From assembly GCA_947846985.1 (NCBI GenBank), contig CANTUZ010000025.1, positions 2,106,100 to 2,170,099 of the forward strand: a DNA stretch of 64,000 nucleotides, read 5' to 3'. The position numbers and the translations under genes are program-made. Position 1 is the stretch's first letter; the number at the start of each line of letters is the position of its first letter. Below the pieces are notes generated by a model. The model searched no databases. It saw only the letters and a program-made list of their open reading frames with translations, and was not told where the DNA came from. The DNA is from Fratercula arctica. Taxonomy: Eukaryota; Chordata; Aves; Charadriiformes; Alcidae. Of the stretch, positions 1 through 11,710 are shown piece after piece.

Positions 1-89
1 CCGCCCCGAGCCTCCCACCTCGGTGAGCAGTGTTAGAATGCAAGGGGGTTTATCTTCTGCCAAAACCGCTTTGCCCCTTTCACGCAACA
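1..89 (+). repeat. 3' end of a long LTR (same family as 42616-43782)
   Basis: These bases match the last ~85 bases of the solo LTR at 42616-43782 with a few substitutions and end in the same GCAACA terminus. The rest of the copy lies outside the window. It directly abuts ERVL internal sequence, so it probably inserted into that ERVL element. Orientation follows the copy at 42616. Confidence 0.75.
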
Positions 90-176
90 ATACATGACAG
101 GGGAAAGTGGTGGCAATTCATTGGAACCTGTAAGATCGAGGCATGATATAGATGGTATGGAATAAGGGGTGGATAA
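90..176 (+). mobile_element. ERVL internal 3' end with polypurine tract
   Basis: This short stretch resembles, in opposite orientation, the bases next to the 3' LTR of the intact ERVL at 12629-19173. It includes a purine-rich AAGGGGTGG tract just before the LTR, the usual primer for plus-strand DNA synthesis. It is the remaining 3' tip of a plus-strand ERVL copy. Confidence 0.7.
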
Positions 177-514
177 TGTCCTAGTTCCAGTGGGGACACA
201 GGTATTCCCTCCCATGTGAGCCATGCCCACTCTGAGCTGGGGGGGGGGGTGGGGGGAGAGGGAGCAGGAAGTCACTGCTTGGAGCAGGCTCGGTCAGCTG
301 GGGTCTGGTCTGTGAGCAGCAATTCTGTAACTGTGTGTGTACATTCCTCTATCCGTGTTGTTGTTGTTGTTTTCTTGTTCCCTTTGCTGTTTGTTAAACT
401 GCCCTTGTCTCAACCCGTGAATTTTGCCTTTTTTCTTCCGATTCTTCCCGTATTGGGGAAGCCCAAGAGAGCGGCACGTGGTTCTTTGTTGCCATCTGAG
501 GCCAAACCACGACA
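177..514 (+). repeat. ERVL LTR, plus strand, young family
   Basis: The element starts TGTCCTAGTTCCAG and ends CCAAACCACGACA, matching both LTRs of the provirus at 12629-19173 in reverse orientation. It is the 3' LTR of the fragment at 90-176. A G-run near 240 replaces part of the GC-rich U3. It lies in ZFR intron 2, antisense to ZFR. Confidence 0.85.
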
Positions 515-3484
515 GGCATGCACTGAAGACAAAAGTAAAGTTAATTAGAAGTACTAGCAAATGTGAAAAAACACTCTACCCCCAAACAATTCTCACTAGC
601 CATCTTATCCATCCACAGGATTTCACCTTCCTTTCCTGTTTTGTACCAGTCTCGAATATCCTGTAACATCATAGACCGCACTTGAATGCCAAACTAGCTA
701 TAATTGCAGTAGTTCACATCCATAACCTACTCACAGATGCTGTGATTGGCTCTGGACCCTAACTGCTACAATTGCCTTTATCTGTGAAGGCCCAAACCAC
801 AACAGTAATATTCCTGCTACTTGATAGCAATCGAAAGTTAACAAATCACCCAAGAATCTCCCATCTGTGACCTGTCTCATTAGAGAAGGGACACAGTATG
901 AACATCACTAAGATGAAAGTCAGACACTCAAAGATTGTTTATCTTAACAGAAACCAAAATCTTAACACAAGACCACCACATTTGCACACTTCTCTGTCCA
1001 AACATTTCTTAACATTTCTCTCCTTCACCATCCCCACATTTCAGTCAGCCAACTTTAAAATAAAAGCATAACTATGTCTCTTCTCCAGCACTGAATCAAG
1101 AATGCCAGTTATTTTTTTTTTTTTGAAAGACAAGACAATATTCAGTTGTTCATTTCAGACTGAATATACACACAGTGGTTCAGGTGGCCTACAGAACGTG
1201 CAGGCGCGCACACACACACAAATTAAAGAGGACAAGTATCACCAAATTCCACATTTATTTCAGGCTCCTTAATAGATGGATTAATACAATTACTTAAATA
1301 AGTAACAGATGAGTTTTGCATTGCATGCAGGTTTATAAGCTTAGGCCCCAACACTGCCACTAGCAGAAAGAACAAAGGTATTGCAATATTCAGAGACATT
1401 TCCATAATCTAATGCTTCTCTCATTAAGTCATGATGTTATTACTGGGTAGTACACACAAAGAATTTTGAGCAGGGCAGTGGGAAATTTTATGCAGTGACA
1501 ACACTGAAAGGAACAAGAATGCTTCTAACCCATTATTTACAGGTTTAAAGGGCACTTAGCTCTTTTGCTGCCTTTGATTAAATATGAAACAAGTTAAGAT
1601 TTCAAGTGTGCTTTATGAAAACTAGTATTTATGAGCTAATAAAACCAGACATCTATTCCCTTTCTTATCTAGTCAATTCAGGGAACTATACTGCTTACAC
1701 TGTTACAACAGTAAATACATTGTCAACTCCTGCACACACTACTAATGAATTTCCCAAATCCAAGATCTAACATTTGAGCAGCTACCAATCTGGCCTTTAT
1801 AACTGCTTCAAATATCAGTATTTAATGTTAAGACTATATTCCTTGGACAAATTTTAATTTATCCTTCATGTGAAGGATGAGGGAGTATTTAAATGATCCA
1901 ACATGGCTACATACAAACTGGAATCACAAGACAGCACAGTGATTTCTATGCCAATAATAGCTTCATTTTCTTTTCAACTGTTGATTTTAAGAAGCTATTT
2001 CCTTGAACCCAATAGTTCCAATACATTTTCCCTTCACTACTATTAATGCAAATTAGAATATTGTCATTTTGAGAAACTGGAATTCCAACAGGGTTGATAC
2101 TGGTCTACAACAAGTCTGGAATTAAATATGGAAAACCTTTACTACAAGCACCTTTCAAATATTTAGTATAGCAGATTTTTCTGCTTTGAAATTATTTATC
2201 AGAAACTATTTACTCTCTTCTTTCTGATGCAAAGTTGGTTTTGCTTTTTTCTTCTGCACGTCTCCAGATGAAGATTTACATTTCATACTTTGAGATATTC
2301 TTTTTAGGATACAAGCCTTTCTTGGAAGTGCACAGATTTTTTGCACTTAGCTGAAGTGCTGAAATCAACAGGATTCTACATATTATCATTAGGGAGCACT
2401 GACTTAGATTCAAGTTGAAGCCTAAAGTTCTCCCAGTGCACCAGAATTTCTGACAGCCATTTTGTCAAGAGATAACCCAAAAAAAAAAATATGTATCTAA
2501 TAATGTGATTATTATGAAAGTTTCTGTTACTTGCTATAAAAACTACAGCACCAAGACTTCTAAATGGCACATACCAAAAAACTAAGGTCTTCAGTTTCAA
2601 GTGTCTGATTTGCTCTCCTAAAACAACTTGCTATTTTGACCAACTTTTTTTAAAATCTGTGGATTAGTTCTGTGGTCAGAATTTTTTTTTTTTTTCAGAT
2701 TTATGATACTCACCTATGTATTAACCACGCAGATAAACATCCATTCGTATTCTCTATTATCCTAGTTTCTAATGACACAGGAATTTTGTTATTCTATAAA
2801 CTGTTACTTTGAATACTGGTAACAGTCTTAGAGGACTTGTTGCAATATTAAATCTTTTATTATCTTCCCCTGCCACCACCATCTCTTTCTCAAATATACT
2901 GGAGTGGAATATACATTTTGTAGAACTCCATAAACAAGCTACTAAGGACCTGCCAAACCTGCTTCATGAAGGTAAGCTCCCTTTTAGACATTTAAGCGAC
3001 TCCTGTGTTCTGCACAAAATATTAAATTCATTCTTATGAAAGGACTGCTTAAACACCAATTGCTGTGTCTCTTCACTTTCAGATGTGGTAAATATACAAA
3101 CCATTTACAGAATGCAGAGTCTTTTACTGACACGTAAATGAAATAATATCTTGCGCTTGTGATAGCAAAAGAAAAAGCTTCTTTCAATCAGTTTTTCCAT
3201 TTTCTCAAGAACACATTTAGGATTAACTGTAAAAACAGTTTTGAACTTGAACTTTATTCCAATTATACATTTTTATATTCAAAAGGAAATTTCAAATGAG
3301 TTGTTCAGGTTCTTAAGTCTATAGACACCCTCAGCTCCACAATAAAAGGAATAATTTAAAAAAATTAATCTCCACTTCAAAATTACAGATATATGGATCT
3401 CAGTTTATTATTCACTTAAAGATTGTTTATTTACTTACAAAAAAAAATTCCTCTATGCTATTTAGAAACTCCTTCATACCCCAT
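515..3484. other. ZFR intron 2, no gene seen
   Basis: AT-rich sequence without a convincing coding exon on either strand. ZFR exon 3, which should follow exon 2 on the minus strand with an Ala/Thr/Tyr-rich product, was not recognised and probably lies left of the window. Only short poly-A/T runs and a CA-repeat near 1210 stand out. Confidence 0.6.
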
Positions 3485-4110
3485 TGTTATGGTTTGAGAA
3501 AACCCATAACAATTTATTGTTGTTTAGACAATTATTCTATCACCCAATGACCCCTCCCCACCTGGGAAGGGGAATCAGGGAAAACAAGGAAACACGAGGG
3601 TTGAAATATAAATAGATTTAATAGGATAAGACCAAATAATTAACAATAATACTAAAGGACCAGTATTGATCCCGATACTAATATAAGATATACAAGAATT
3701 ATACTCAGCCAATTATACCAGCAGGAAGCTGTGCACTCCCAGCAGTGGACAGCAAATATCAGACACTGTGAGTGCTACAGCTTTGGGACGAAGGGAAGGG
3801 CTCAGGGGTCTGGCACCAGGGCAAGGAGTTCTCTGGACCGCCACCATCAAGGGAGAGAGACTGTGCAGCAAAACTTTCTAATTTATATCGAATGTAACAT
3901 TCATGGTATGAAATAATCAAATGCCCAGGCCTCTCTCCTCCTCATCCCTGCACCTGGCAAGGCTCGAAAACACTGCGACCTTGAATCCCACATAGCCTAG
4001 CTGGCTATAAAGTAAATGTTTTCATAAATTCAGACACTAGAGCCTTCTAAAAGTGCAGTTTTCCCAAGCATTAGAAGAGAAGTTAGTCCTGTGTCGATCA
4101 AACCAGGACA
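3485..4110 (-). repeat. Solo ERVL-type LTR with CCCAT target duplication
   Basis: On the plus strand it begins TGTTATGGTTTGAG and ends AAACCAGGACA, the inverse of the TGTCCTGGTTT...ACA layout of the old ERVL LTR family at 7760 and 19932. CCCAT occurs at 3480-3484 and again at 4111-4115, a 5-bp duplication typical of ERVL. No internal sequence remains, so it is a solo LTR. It lies in ZFR intron 2 in the sense direction of ZFR. Confidence 0.85.
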
Positions 4111-5432
4111 CCCATGATGACCCAGTTTCAAATTTCACTCTAACTGTCAAGTAAAACATAAACATACTGTGAGCACCTAATCTTAAAAGAACAAGAAGAC
4201 AAACTAAGTTTAATCCACCCCTTTAATGTAACTTATGTCCATTTCCAGGAAAGAATAGATTGGGAGTCCTTCCAAGACCCCCATAAAACTGTATATTCCT
4301 GAAACTGTCAGGTATGCAATTTTGATTAGCTAGTTAACAGTAGCATACATCTGCATTCATTTGTTAATAACCCCTAATATATTTACTCTATTCTTCTGTT
4401 TTTCCCATTAACCAAGACTTAGGAGTCAAGGAAGTTCTTTATTACAGATTTATGAAACGAATAATGTAGATTTAAATGTGGACTCCAATAAAAGCAAAAA
4501 ATGTGAAGATGTTCCTGTTTTTTGCCAAATCAAGTAATTTGATTTCAGAACAAGTGAGATAATAGGTGCTACCAATTACTAACACTCTGATACACAATTT
4601 GGATGCACAAAGAGTACAAAGATACAAAGATTTAAGGCAGTATGTCTATACAAGGTGTACAGTTACAGATCCCTGAGCTCCACTGTAAGAACTGCTCCTA
4701 GTCTTAGATATCTAAGTAGGAAGCCTTTTTAAAAGATGCCTGACCCCAAAAGTACTTTCTCTACTTTCTGAGTGACATTAATTATAACATTGCTTCAGTG
4801 GAATGAGACAGTCCCCTGCATTTTCTGGTGCTTCAGCTCTTCCCTTACTATCCAGTCTCCCATAGGTTGGGTTGGTGTAATTTTAACCTATGTTAAAAAG
4901 GATTCCATCCTCCCACACTGACATAGGGGGGAGGCAAAAACTTGGGAAGCAAACCCCATCTTCCCTGAAGCTGAAGAAGGACCCGGGGCAGCAGACTGTA
5001 ACTCGCTGGTGTTGTTGAATGCAAGTGGCCATTTTAATTTAAGGGCCTCGGGACTTGATGCTGCCGCTGATTCTCCTCCTCCGTGGTGCCCGGCTCCACC
5101 TCCCCACCCTCACACAACTGGGAATACAGGGAGGCCTTTACCAGGAAGATAAGAAAACACACCTGCGGGCGGGACAGACAAACAGAAGGGTCCCAAGCAC
5201 AACCATCCCGGAGGAGCGGGGTGCAGAAGAGGCCCCCACACGGTGCGGGGGATGGGAGGAGTCCCGAGAACTCAACCCCAAGGGGGCGGAGAGATCCCAG
5301 TCAGGGACACGGGACCGGAGGCGAAGAGGGGAAAGGTGGCTCCGGGCCCGGACAGCGGGAGAAGAGGAGAGGGGAGGGGAGGGGAGGGGAGGGGAGGGGC
5401 GGGGCGGGGTAGGGAGAGGTCGCGGCGGTTAC
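4111..5432. other. ZFR intron 2, donor-proximal part
   Basis: No exon or RNA gene was recognised. The last ~400 bases before exon 2 are GC-rich and part of the CpG island; long open frames there are composition effects. Confidence 0.6.
5371..5409 (+). repeat. GGGGA/GGGGC tandem run, possible G-quadruplex
   Basis: Eight GGGG runs separated by single bases lie within 39 bases at the start of ZFR intron 2. The G-rich strand is antisense to ZFR, so the transcript carries the C-rich strand. The pattern fits the canonical G-quadruplex rule; formation is inferred only. Confidence 0.7.
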
Positions 5433-5517
5433 CTATACTGGGCAGCAGCCCCGCTATGGGTGAAACCAAAGTAGTTGCCGGTGGCCATTTTGGCATCTTC
5501 TCCCAGCCGGCTGGGCA
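5433..5517 (-). CDS. ZFR: ZFR coding exon 2
   Basis: ZFR is a zinc-finger RNA-binding protein with a DZF domain that acts in pre-mRNA splicing and RNA localisation. This exon translates to the segment with [19 protein letters not shown] then THSGAAA and QY, which I recognise as the conserved start of vertebrate ZFR. The alanine run is shorter than in the mammalian protein. The acceptor is CAG before 5517 and the donor is GT at 5432-5431, leaving a split serine codon. Its first two bases complete a valine codon begun in exon 1. Because exon 2 has its own MATGNYFGF methionine, shorter isoforms could start here. The remaining exons lie left of the window. Confidence 0.93.
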
Positions 5518-5805
5518 CTGTGGCGACGATAACCAAGAGGCGGCGGCGGCAGTCGGGGCCATGACAGGAGGCCCGGCAGGAGGAGGGAGGAGGAGGAGAC
5601 GGAGTGGGGGGAGGGGAAGGAAGAGAAGGGGAGAGACAGACAAGAGACAGAAAAAGCGCGCGAGCGCCAGGTCAGACACGGCGCCTCAGGATCCCCCTCC
5701 CCGTTCCCCCACCCTGCGCGCGGGCCGCATCCCCTCACCGCCGCCCCCCCCCCCCCCCACGTGCACGGACAAGGACACACATAAACACCGAGCGCCGTTA
5801 CTTAC

Positions 5806-5842
5806 CATAGGTGAACGAAACTACCGGGCATATAGGAATCAT
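5806..5842 (-). CDS. ZFR: ZFR coding exon 1 (start codon)
   Basis: The minus-strand ATG at 5842 opens a frame reading MIPICPVVSFTY, identical to the vertebrate ZFR N-terminus as I recall it. The exon ends one base into a valine codon at 5806 and the donor is GGTAAG. Intron 1 is only 288 bases, and the reading frame joins exon 2 exactly. The 5' untranslated part extends to higher coordinates into the CpG island but its limit is not visible. No defect is seen, so this 5' end looks functional. Confidence 0.93.
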
Positions 5843-6014
5843 GAGTCCAAACGGGCAGCAGCAACAACAACGGCGGCTAAACGCTAAACTCTCACTCCCT
5901 CCTCCCCCCTCCTCACCGCCGCACTCGCTCCCTTCCCCCACACACACCTACGGCAACAACGGCGGAGTGCAGCCGGGCCGGAGCCGTGCGCACATACGAG
6001 ACGTGCGAGGGGCC

Positions 6015-6029
6015 GCTGGGAGTTGTAGT
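6015..6029 (-). promoter_or_regulatory. ZNF143/THAP11-type motif
   Basis: The minus strand reads ACTACAACTCCCAGC, close to the ACTACAATTCCCAGC element bound by ZNF143 at many vertebrate promoters. It lies ~175 bases upstream of the ZFR start codon. A weaker relative, ACTACAGCTTCCAG, is at 6151-6164. Confidence 0.7.
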
Positions 6030-6122
6030 CCGACCCATGACTACGTTCCCACCCCCCGCCCGCAGAAGAGTGCACTTGGTGCCGCGGGAGCCGCCGCCAC
6101 GCTTGAGGCGCGAATCCTCATG

Positions 6123-6134
6123 TGCGCATGCGCG
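6123..6134. promoter_or_regulatory. NRF1-type palindrome
   Basis: TGCGCATGCGCG matches the NRF1 consensus at 11 of 12 positions. It sits ~280 bases upstream of the ZFR start codon in the CpG island, a common place for NRF1 sites in housekeeping promoters. Confidence 0.7.
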
Positions 6135-6240
6135 GGATGTTCAAAGGCTCCTGGAAGCTGTAGTCCATCTCCATGAGGCCCAGGCACAAGGGAGAGCTGC
6201 TCTCAGAGGAGCGCTACACGTACCGCCCGCCTGCCTGCCT

Positions 6241-7759
6241 GCCTGCCCCCTTCCTCCGTCCATTACGCCATGTTCTGCATCTACAGTCACACCGCACCTG
6301 TACCCGTGGTCTCATATTGCAAAGATAGGGTCGGTTTCTCATTCTTGCCTGCAAAGACACAACACACTGCAGTAAGTAGTTCAAGTAACAGAAATCTAGG
6401 TGAAACAGGTCACCACCACACTTGCCACATACTGGTGTTTGTCCCCACACATGTACTGCACATGTCAGTATTTACCAGCTTTCCCACACAAGCACATTGT
6501 CAGCTGTGTGAGAAACGCTCCTTATCCAATAACCACGTCTCAGGTAGTGAATGATATGAAGCACATTTTATTTGAACATTCTTGCAAGAACGGGTGACCT
6601 AGCAAGTAGGCACACTTTCAGTTCTTGAAACACACCTTTTTATTTCCTAATCCCGGCCGAATTTTTCCCTCCCCTGTTTCCCATTGGTTAGGTACTCCAG
6701 GGTTCACAGTCTGTCCGAGGCACCTCAAATCCTTCCCGGACGTCCTGCCTCTGTTTACTTCTCTTTATGCTACACCCAAAGGGATTATCTGACTAGTTTA
6801 TTTCTTTCCTTTTTGGTAAAAATTGCTCAATGTCATTAGCCCTGGTTAAATGTTGGACTACCCTTCTAGACACTAACCCGGTATGAATCAGTTTGTCCTT
6901 TTGTCTGTGTGATAAGAGACGTTCTACAAGCCTTTGCTGGAGCCTCTTTGTCTAGTCATTCCCTTCTCATGTCACCTCTGATGGAAACGGCTTTTCTCCT
7001 CTGCAAAAGCAATACCTGCCTTTCTTACAGCTGATGACTGACGTATGCAACAGGTACCTAGTTAGCACTCTTGGAAGGCCACAGAGCTAGAAGGCAGACC
7101 TGCAGCTAGCACACATGTGCAGAGTTCACAGCAAGACCTAGGACTTGTCTAACCTTGCAACAAGTTTTAGATTCACCTGGGCCCTGGGGTACACCACCAC
7201 ATATGAGAAGAGCAACATAGCTGTCATCCAGCTAAAGCCATGTGCACATTGTCTGACTTGCCCCCAAGGCACCACAGCTATTGCACATCCACAAATAAAT
7301 TGTGCAATAGTTCCCATGTGCTTATTGTACAGGTGAGGTAAAGCCTCACCCATACAGGGCCCATTAATCTGAAGTTTCTAAAAACCAGCAGTCCATCAGA
7401 CTGCTCCTAAGAATGGTTGGGCAGTATATTACAGTCAGTGTAGTAAGCACTCCCATTCAAAGTGACTGAATTTGCATCTGTTCCCCATAACTCTATTCCA
7501 CTTTCCCTCTCAGCAGCAGATACTTCTCAACAAAGCAAAACTTAAATCCTTAAATACTTGCATCTCATTTGCATACTTTGTCCTCACTATGATGAGCAAT
7601 TTTTTAATTGTCTAAACTAATCAAGACTCATAAAACACTTGCTACTGGATTAAATCAAAAGTGATCATTTTAGAAGTATTTGTTTTCCATAAGCCCATAT
7701 TAAAAAACATCCCTGCTTGGGATCCCCCACAGTCCTCACAAAAGCATGGTTTTCCCTTA
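6241..7759. other. Intergenic, nothing recognised
   Basis: Unique-looking sequence between the ZFR promoter and the old ERVL provirus. No exon, RNA gene or repeat was recognised. It ends in CCTTA (7755-7759), the left target duplication of the provirus. Confidence 0.55.
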
Positions 7760-8432
7760 CGTCATGGTTTGAGCTGGGTTGGCCAATGACAGGATAACAG
7801 ATGCTCTCCCCCACCTCTCACTCCAAGGAGAGGAAGGAGAGAGATAAAGAGATTGGTGAGTTTAGAAAAAACTAAACTACTTCAATGAAATATTAATAAT
7901 AAAAATTAAAAAAAGGAGATAATGAAACAGGTACACTATATACAAATATACACAAAACCAGATCAATCTCCCAAGGACATGTCACTGGCAGGCACTGGGA
8001 AAGCTCCAGACTGGTCTCAGTGACAAATGGGAAGTGGAACACACTGACTGGGATCAAATGGCAGATGAACTGACAGGGTCCTCCTCAGATATCAGTCATT
8101 GAAGAAAGAGAGCTACTGTGGAAGCCATCCATCAAAGAAGAGCCCACTGGAGAAGACCCAAACAAGAAGAGCTCTCAGAGAAGAACAACCCACTGGAGAA
8201 AAGCCAACCTGCTCTCTCTGAGCCCTCAGCTTTTATACTGAGCATGGCAGATGGGATGGAACACCCGATTGGTCAGTTTGGGTCACCTGATCTGTCCCCA
8301 CCTCCCCACAGGTGTGACCCCTCCACAGGGGAAACACCCAAGTCAGCTGACCCTGGTTGCCACAGCAACAAGTGTGAGCAAGAGCCTCTCACTGACCAGA
8401 AAGTGGGCTCTGCTCCACCCCAAACCAGGACA
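7760..8432 (-). repeat. 3' LTR of the old ERVL provirus
   Basis: On the plus strand it runs from CGTCATGGTTTGAG (first base mutated from T) to CAAACCAGGACA. It matches the 5' LTR at 19932-20552 but is ~50 bases longer because of internal indels. The same family occurs as solo LTRs at 22758, 23846 and 26142. Confidence 0.88.
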
Positions 8433-8584
8433 TTCCACCCCTTAGTCCATACCATACCATTTGCATCATGCTCATAACTAATACTTCTTGTCCATCAAAT
8501 ATATACAGATATACATATATATACACACAAAAGTTCATTAAGTCCATTTAGTTCATAATTGCAGTCTCATCTATCATAGCAGAC

Positions 8585-11500
8585 TCAGGACTGAGTATTC
8601 TCACCCAGGGTCAAATTTCCTTGAGGCACACATTGAACTTCTCCATTCTCCAGCATCACCCACCAAGTACATCCAGGTCCTTGAGCAAAAACAGTCCCAC
8701 GAATGGCTTTGCCTTTGCCTGAGGCAGGAAAAACCCAAACAGTTTTCCCCAGCATATTCCTTTCATGCACCACAGGGACTTTATCCCCTTCTACTGTATG
8801 TAAAAGGTCTGACTCGATTGATGGATCCAATGGTGTTAACTAACGAGGTAGCTTGTGCTAAATGCTTGGCCCAATTTTTAAGGGTTCCACCCCCCCATTG
8901 CATTCAGGGTGGTTTTCAATAGTCCATTGTATCGCTCAATTTTCCCAGAAGCTGGTGCATGACAGGGGATGTGCTATACCCACTCAATGCCGTGTTCTTT
9001 TGCCCAAGTACTTATAAGACTGTTTTTGAAATGAGTCCCACTGTCTGACTCAATTCTTTCTGGAGTGCCATGTCGCCACAAGACTTGCCTTTCAAGGCCC
9101 AGGATGGTATTCCGGGCAGGGGCACGGCATAGGTTTCCAACCATCCGGTGCTTGCTTCCACCATTGTAAGCACGTAATGCTTACCCTGGCGGGTTTGAGG
9201 GAGTGTGATACAGTCATTTGGCCAAGCTTCCCCATACTTATATTTCAGCCATCATCCCCCATACCACAAAGGTTTTAACCTTTTCGCTTGCTTGATTGCA
9301 GAGCATGTTTCACAGTCGTGGATAACCTGCGCAATAGTGTCCATGGCTAAATCCACCCCTCGGTCACGGGCCCATTTATATCCATTCCTTGATGATCTGA
9401 AGTGTCATGGGCCCACTGAGCTAAAAACAGTTCACCTTTATGTTGCCAGCCCAAATCTGTCTGGAAAATCTTAGCAGCTTGGTCCACTTGCTGATTGTTT
9501 CCATGTTCCTCAGTGGCTCGACTCATGGGTACGTGGGCATCTACATGGCATGCTTTCACGACTAGTTTCCCTAGCCGGTCAGCCACAGTTCAGCAGCCCA
9601 GATGGGTTTGCCCCTGCGCTGCCAGTTGCCCTGCTTCCACTGCTGTAACCACCCCCACAGAGCATTGGCCACCATCCATGAGGCAGTACAGAGATAGAGT
9701 ATTGGCCACTTCTCTCCTTCAGCAATGCCTAGGGACAGCTGGATGGCTTTTACCTCTGCAAATTGACTCGATTCACCTTATCCTTCAGCAGCTTCTGCTA
9801 CTTGTCATGTAGGACTCCACACAGCAGCTTTCCACCTTCAATGTTTTCCTACAATACGACAAGACCCATCAGTGAACAGGGCATACTGTTTCTCATTAGC
9901 TGAGAGTTCGTTGTATGGTGGGGCTTCCTCAGCACAAGTCACCACCTCCTCAGGTGGCATTGTGAAGTCTGTGCCTTGGGCCAGTTTGTGATCACTTCTA
10001 CAGTTCCTGGATGATTTGGGTTTCCTATTTGAGCTCGCTGTGTGATCAAGGCAACCCACTTACTCCAGGTAGCATCGGTGCCATGATGAGTAGAAGGAAC
10101 TTCACCCTTGAACATCCAGCCCAGCACTGGTAATCGGGGAGCCAGCAGGAGCTGTGCTTCAGTGCCAATTACCTCTGAAGCAGCTCCAACTCCTTCATAT
10201 GCTGCCAAGATTTCTTTCTCAGTTGGGGTCTTAGTTGGCTTCAGAGCCTTTGTATCCCCGACTCCAGAATCCTAGGGGTCGACCTCGAGTCTCCCCTGGT
10301 GCTTCCTGCCAGAGGCTCCAGGTAGGGCCATTGTCCCCAGCTGCCATGTAAAGCACATTTTTAATGTCCTGTCCTGTTCAGACTGGTCCAAGGGCTACTG
10401 CGTGCACAGTCTCTTGTTTAATTTCCTCAAAGGCCTGCCGTTGCTCAAGACCCCACATAAACTCCTTTTTCTTTCGAGTCACTTCATAGAGAGGTCCCAC
10501 AATCCGACTATAACCTGGAACACGCATTCTCCAGAAACCCACAACGCCATACAAGGCTTGTGTTTCCTTTTTGTTAGTAGGTGGGGACATAGCTGTTATT
10601 TTGTTCATCACATCCATTGGGATCTGGTGATGCCCATCTTGCCACTTACTTCCTAAGAACTGGATGTCTCATGCAGGTCCCTTGACCTTACCTCTTTTTA
10701 CAGCAAAACCTGCTTTCAGAAGAATCTTGATTATTTTCTTACCTTTCTTGCAAACTTCTGCTGCTCTATTACCCCACACAATGATGTCATCAATGTATTG
10801 CAGGTGTTCTGGAGCTCCACTCTTCTCCAGTGCAGTCTGGATCAGCCCATGGCAAATGGTGAGGCTGTGTTTCCACCCCTGGGGCAGTCGGTTCCAGGTG
10901 TACTGGACACCCCTCCAGGTGAAAGCAAACTGTGGCCTGCACTCTGCTGCTAAAGGAATAGAGAAAAATGCATGAGCAATGTCAATGGTAGCATGTCACT
11001 TGGCTGCCTTGGACTCCAGTTCATACTGCAGTTCTAGCATGTCTGGCACAGCAGCACTCATAGATGGGCGCCAGGAGTCTCACTTAGTGTGATACTGTTG
11101 TCCATGCACCACGGAAGTAGCAAGTGGCACCTGCTGTTCTTTAACCCTCAGCAGTCCCACCACAGAAGGGTCACCTGAAAGGCCAGGTAAGGTAGACAGC
11201 TGTGTAATGTCCTCAGTCTCTACAGCTGCTATACCAAAAGCCCACCCATACCCTTTCTTGAGGAAGTCTATGCCAAGGATGCACAGAGCATCTGGGCCAG
11301 TGATAATGGGATGCTTCTCCCATTTATTCCCTGTTAGGCTCACTTCAGGCTCCAGTACAGTCAGTTCTTGAGACCCACCTGTCACTCCAGAAATAGTGAC
11401 AGATTCTGTCCCTTTATGATTCGATGACAATAGGGTACACTGTGAGCCAGCGTGTACCAGGGCTTTATACTTTTGTGGCTGTTAAGTGCCAAGGCCATCG

Positions 11501-11710
11501 AATCCACACAGTCCAATAAACTCGGTGATCCCTCTCCTCCTCCTGGCTGGAGGCAGGGCACCTCTAATGCTAACTACAACATCTACAATTAGCAGATCAG
11601 CTCCTATCCAGACGGGAGCATTGCTTACCCTGGACTGGAGCAGCCATCCTGCTGGAAGAATTCTTTCTTCCATCTGCTTTACCTTTCAACTCAAGCACTC
11701 GTGCTTGTAG
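8585..11710 (-). pseudogene. Decayed ERVL pol (protease, RT, RNase H, integrase)
   Basis: Fragments in shifting minus-strand frames align in order with the intact pol at 13257-16421. The integrase C-terminus is at 8585-8830, integrase core remnants at 9000-9250, the integrase zinc region and end of RNase H at 9347-9586, RNase H with a TDGSC motif at 9838-10059, RT connection at 10378-10617, RT palm near 10780-11000 and protease at 11080-11500. A stop or frameshift separates nearly every block. It once supplied the enzymes of the old ERVL and cannot be functional now. Confidence 0.85.

Larger units (their letters stand above)
5300..6240 (-). promoter_or_regulatory. ZFR: CpG-island promoter region of ZFR
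   Basis: A GC- and CpG-rich block surrounds ZFR exons 1 and 2 and contrasts with AT-rich flanks. It holds a ZNF143-like motif, an NRF1-like palindrome and C-runs. No TATA box is evident, as is usual for housekeeping genes. Transcription is expected leftwards from somewhere around 5900-6150; the exact start cannot be read. The same block could also fire rightwards, but nothing coding follows on the plus strand. Confidence 0.75.

Noticed and set aside
5055..6176. Several 100-214-codon open frames in the ZFR CpG island
   Set aside because: Products are Arg/Gly/Pro-rich, as expected from GC-rich promoter DNA, and overlap the real ZFR exons on the other strand.
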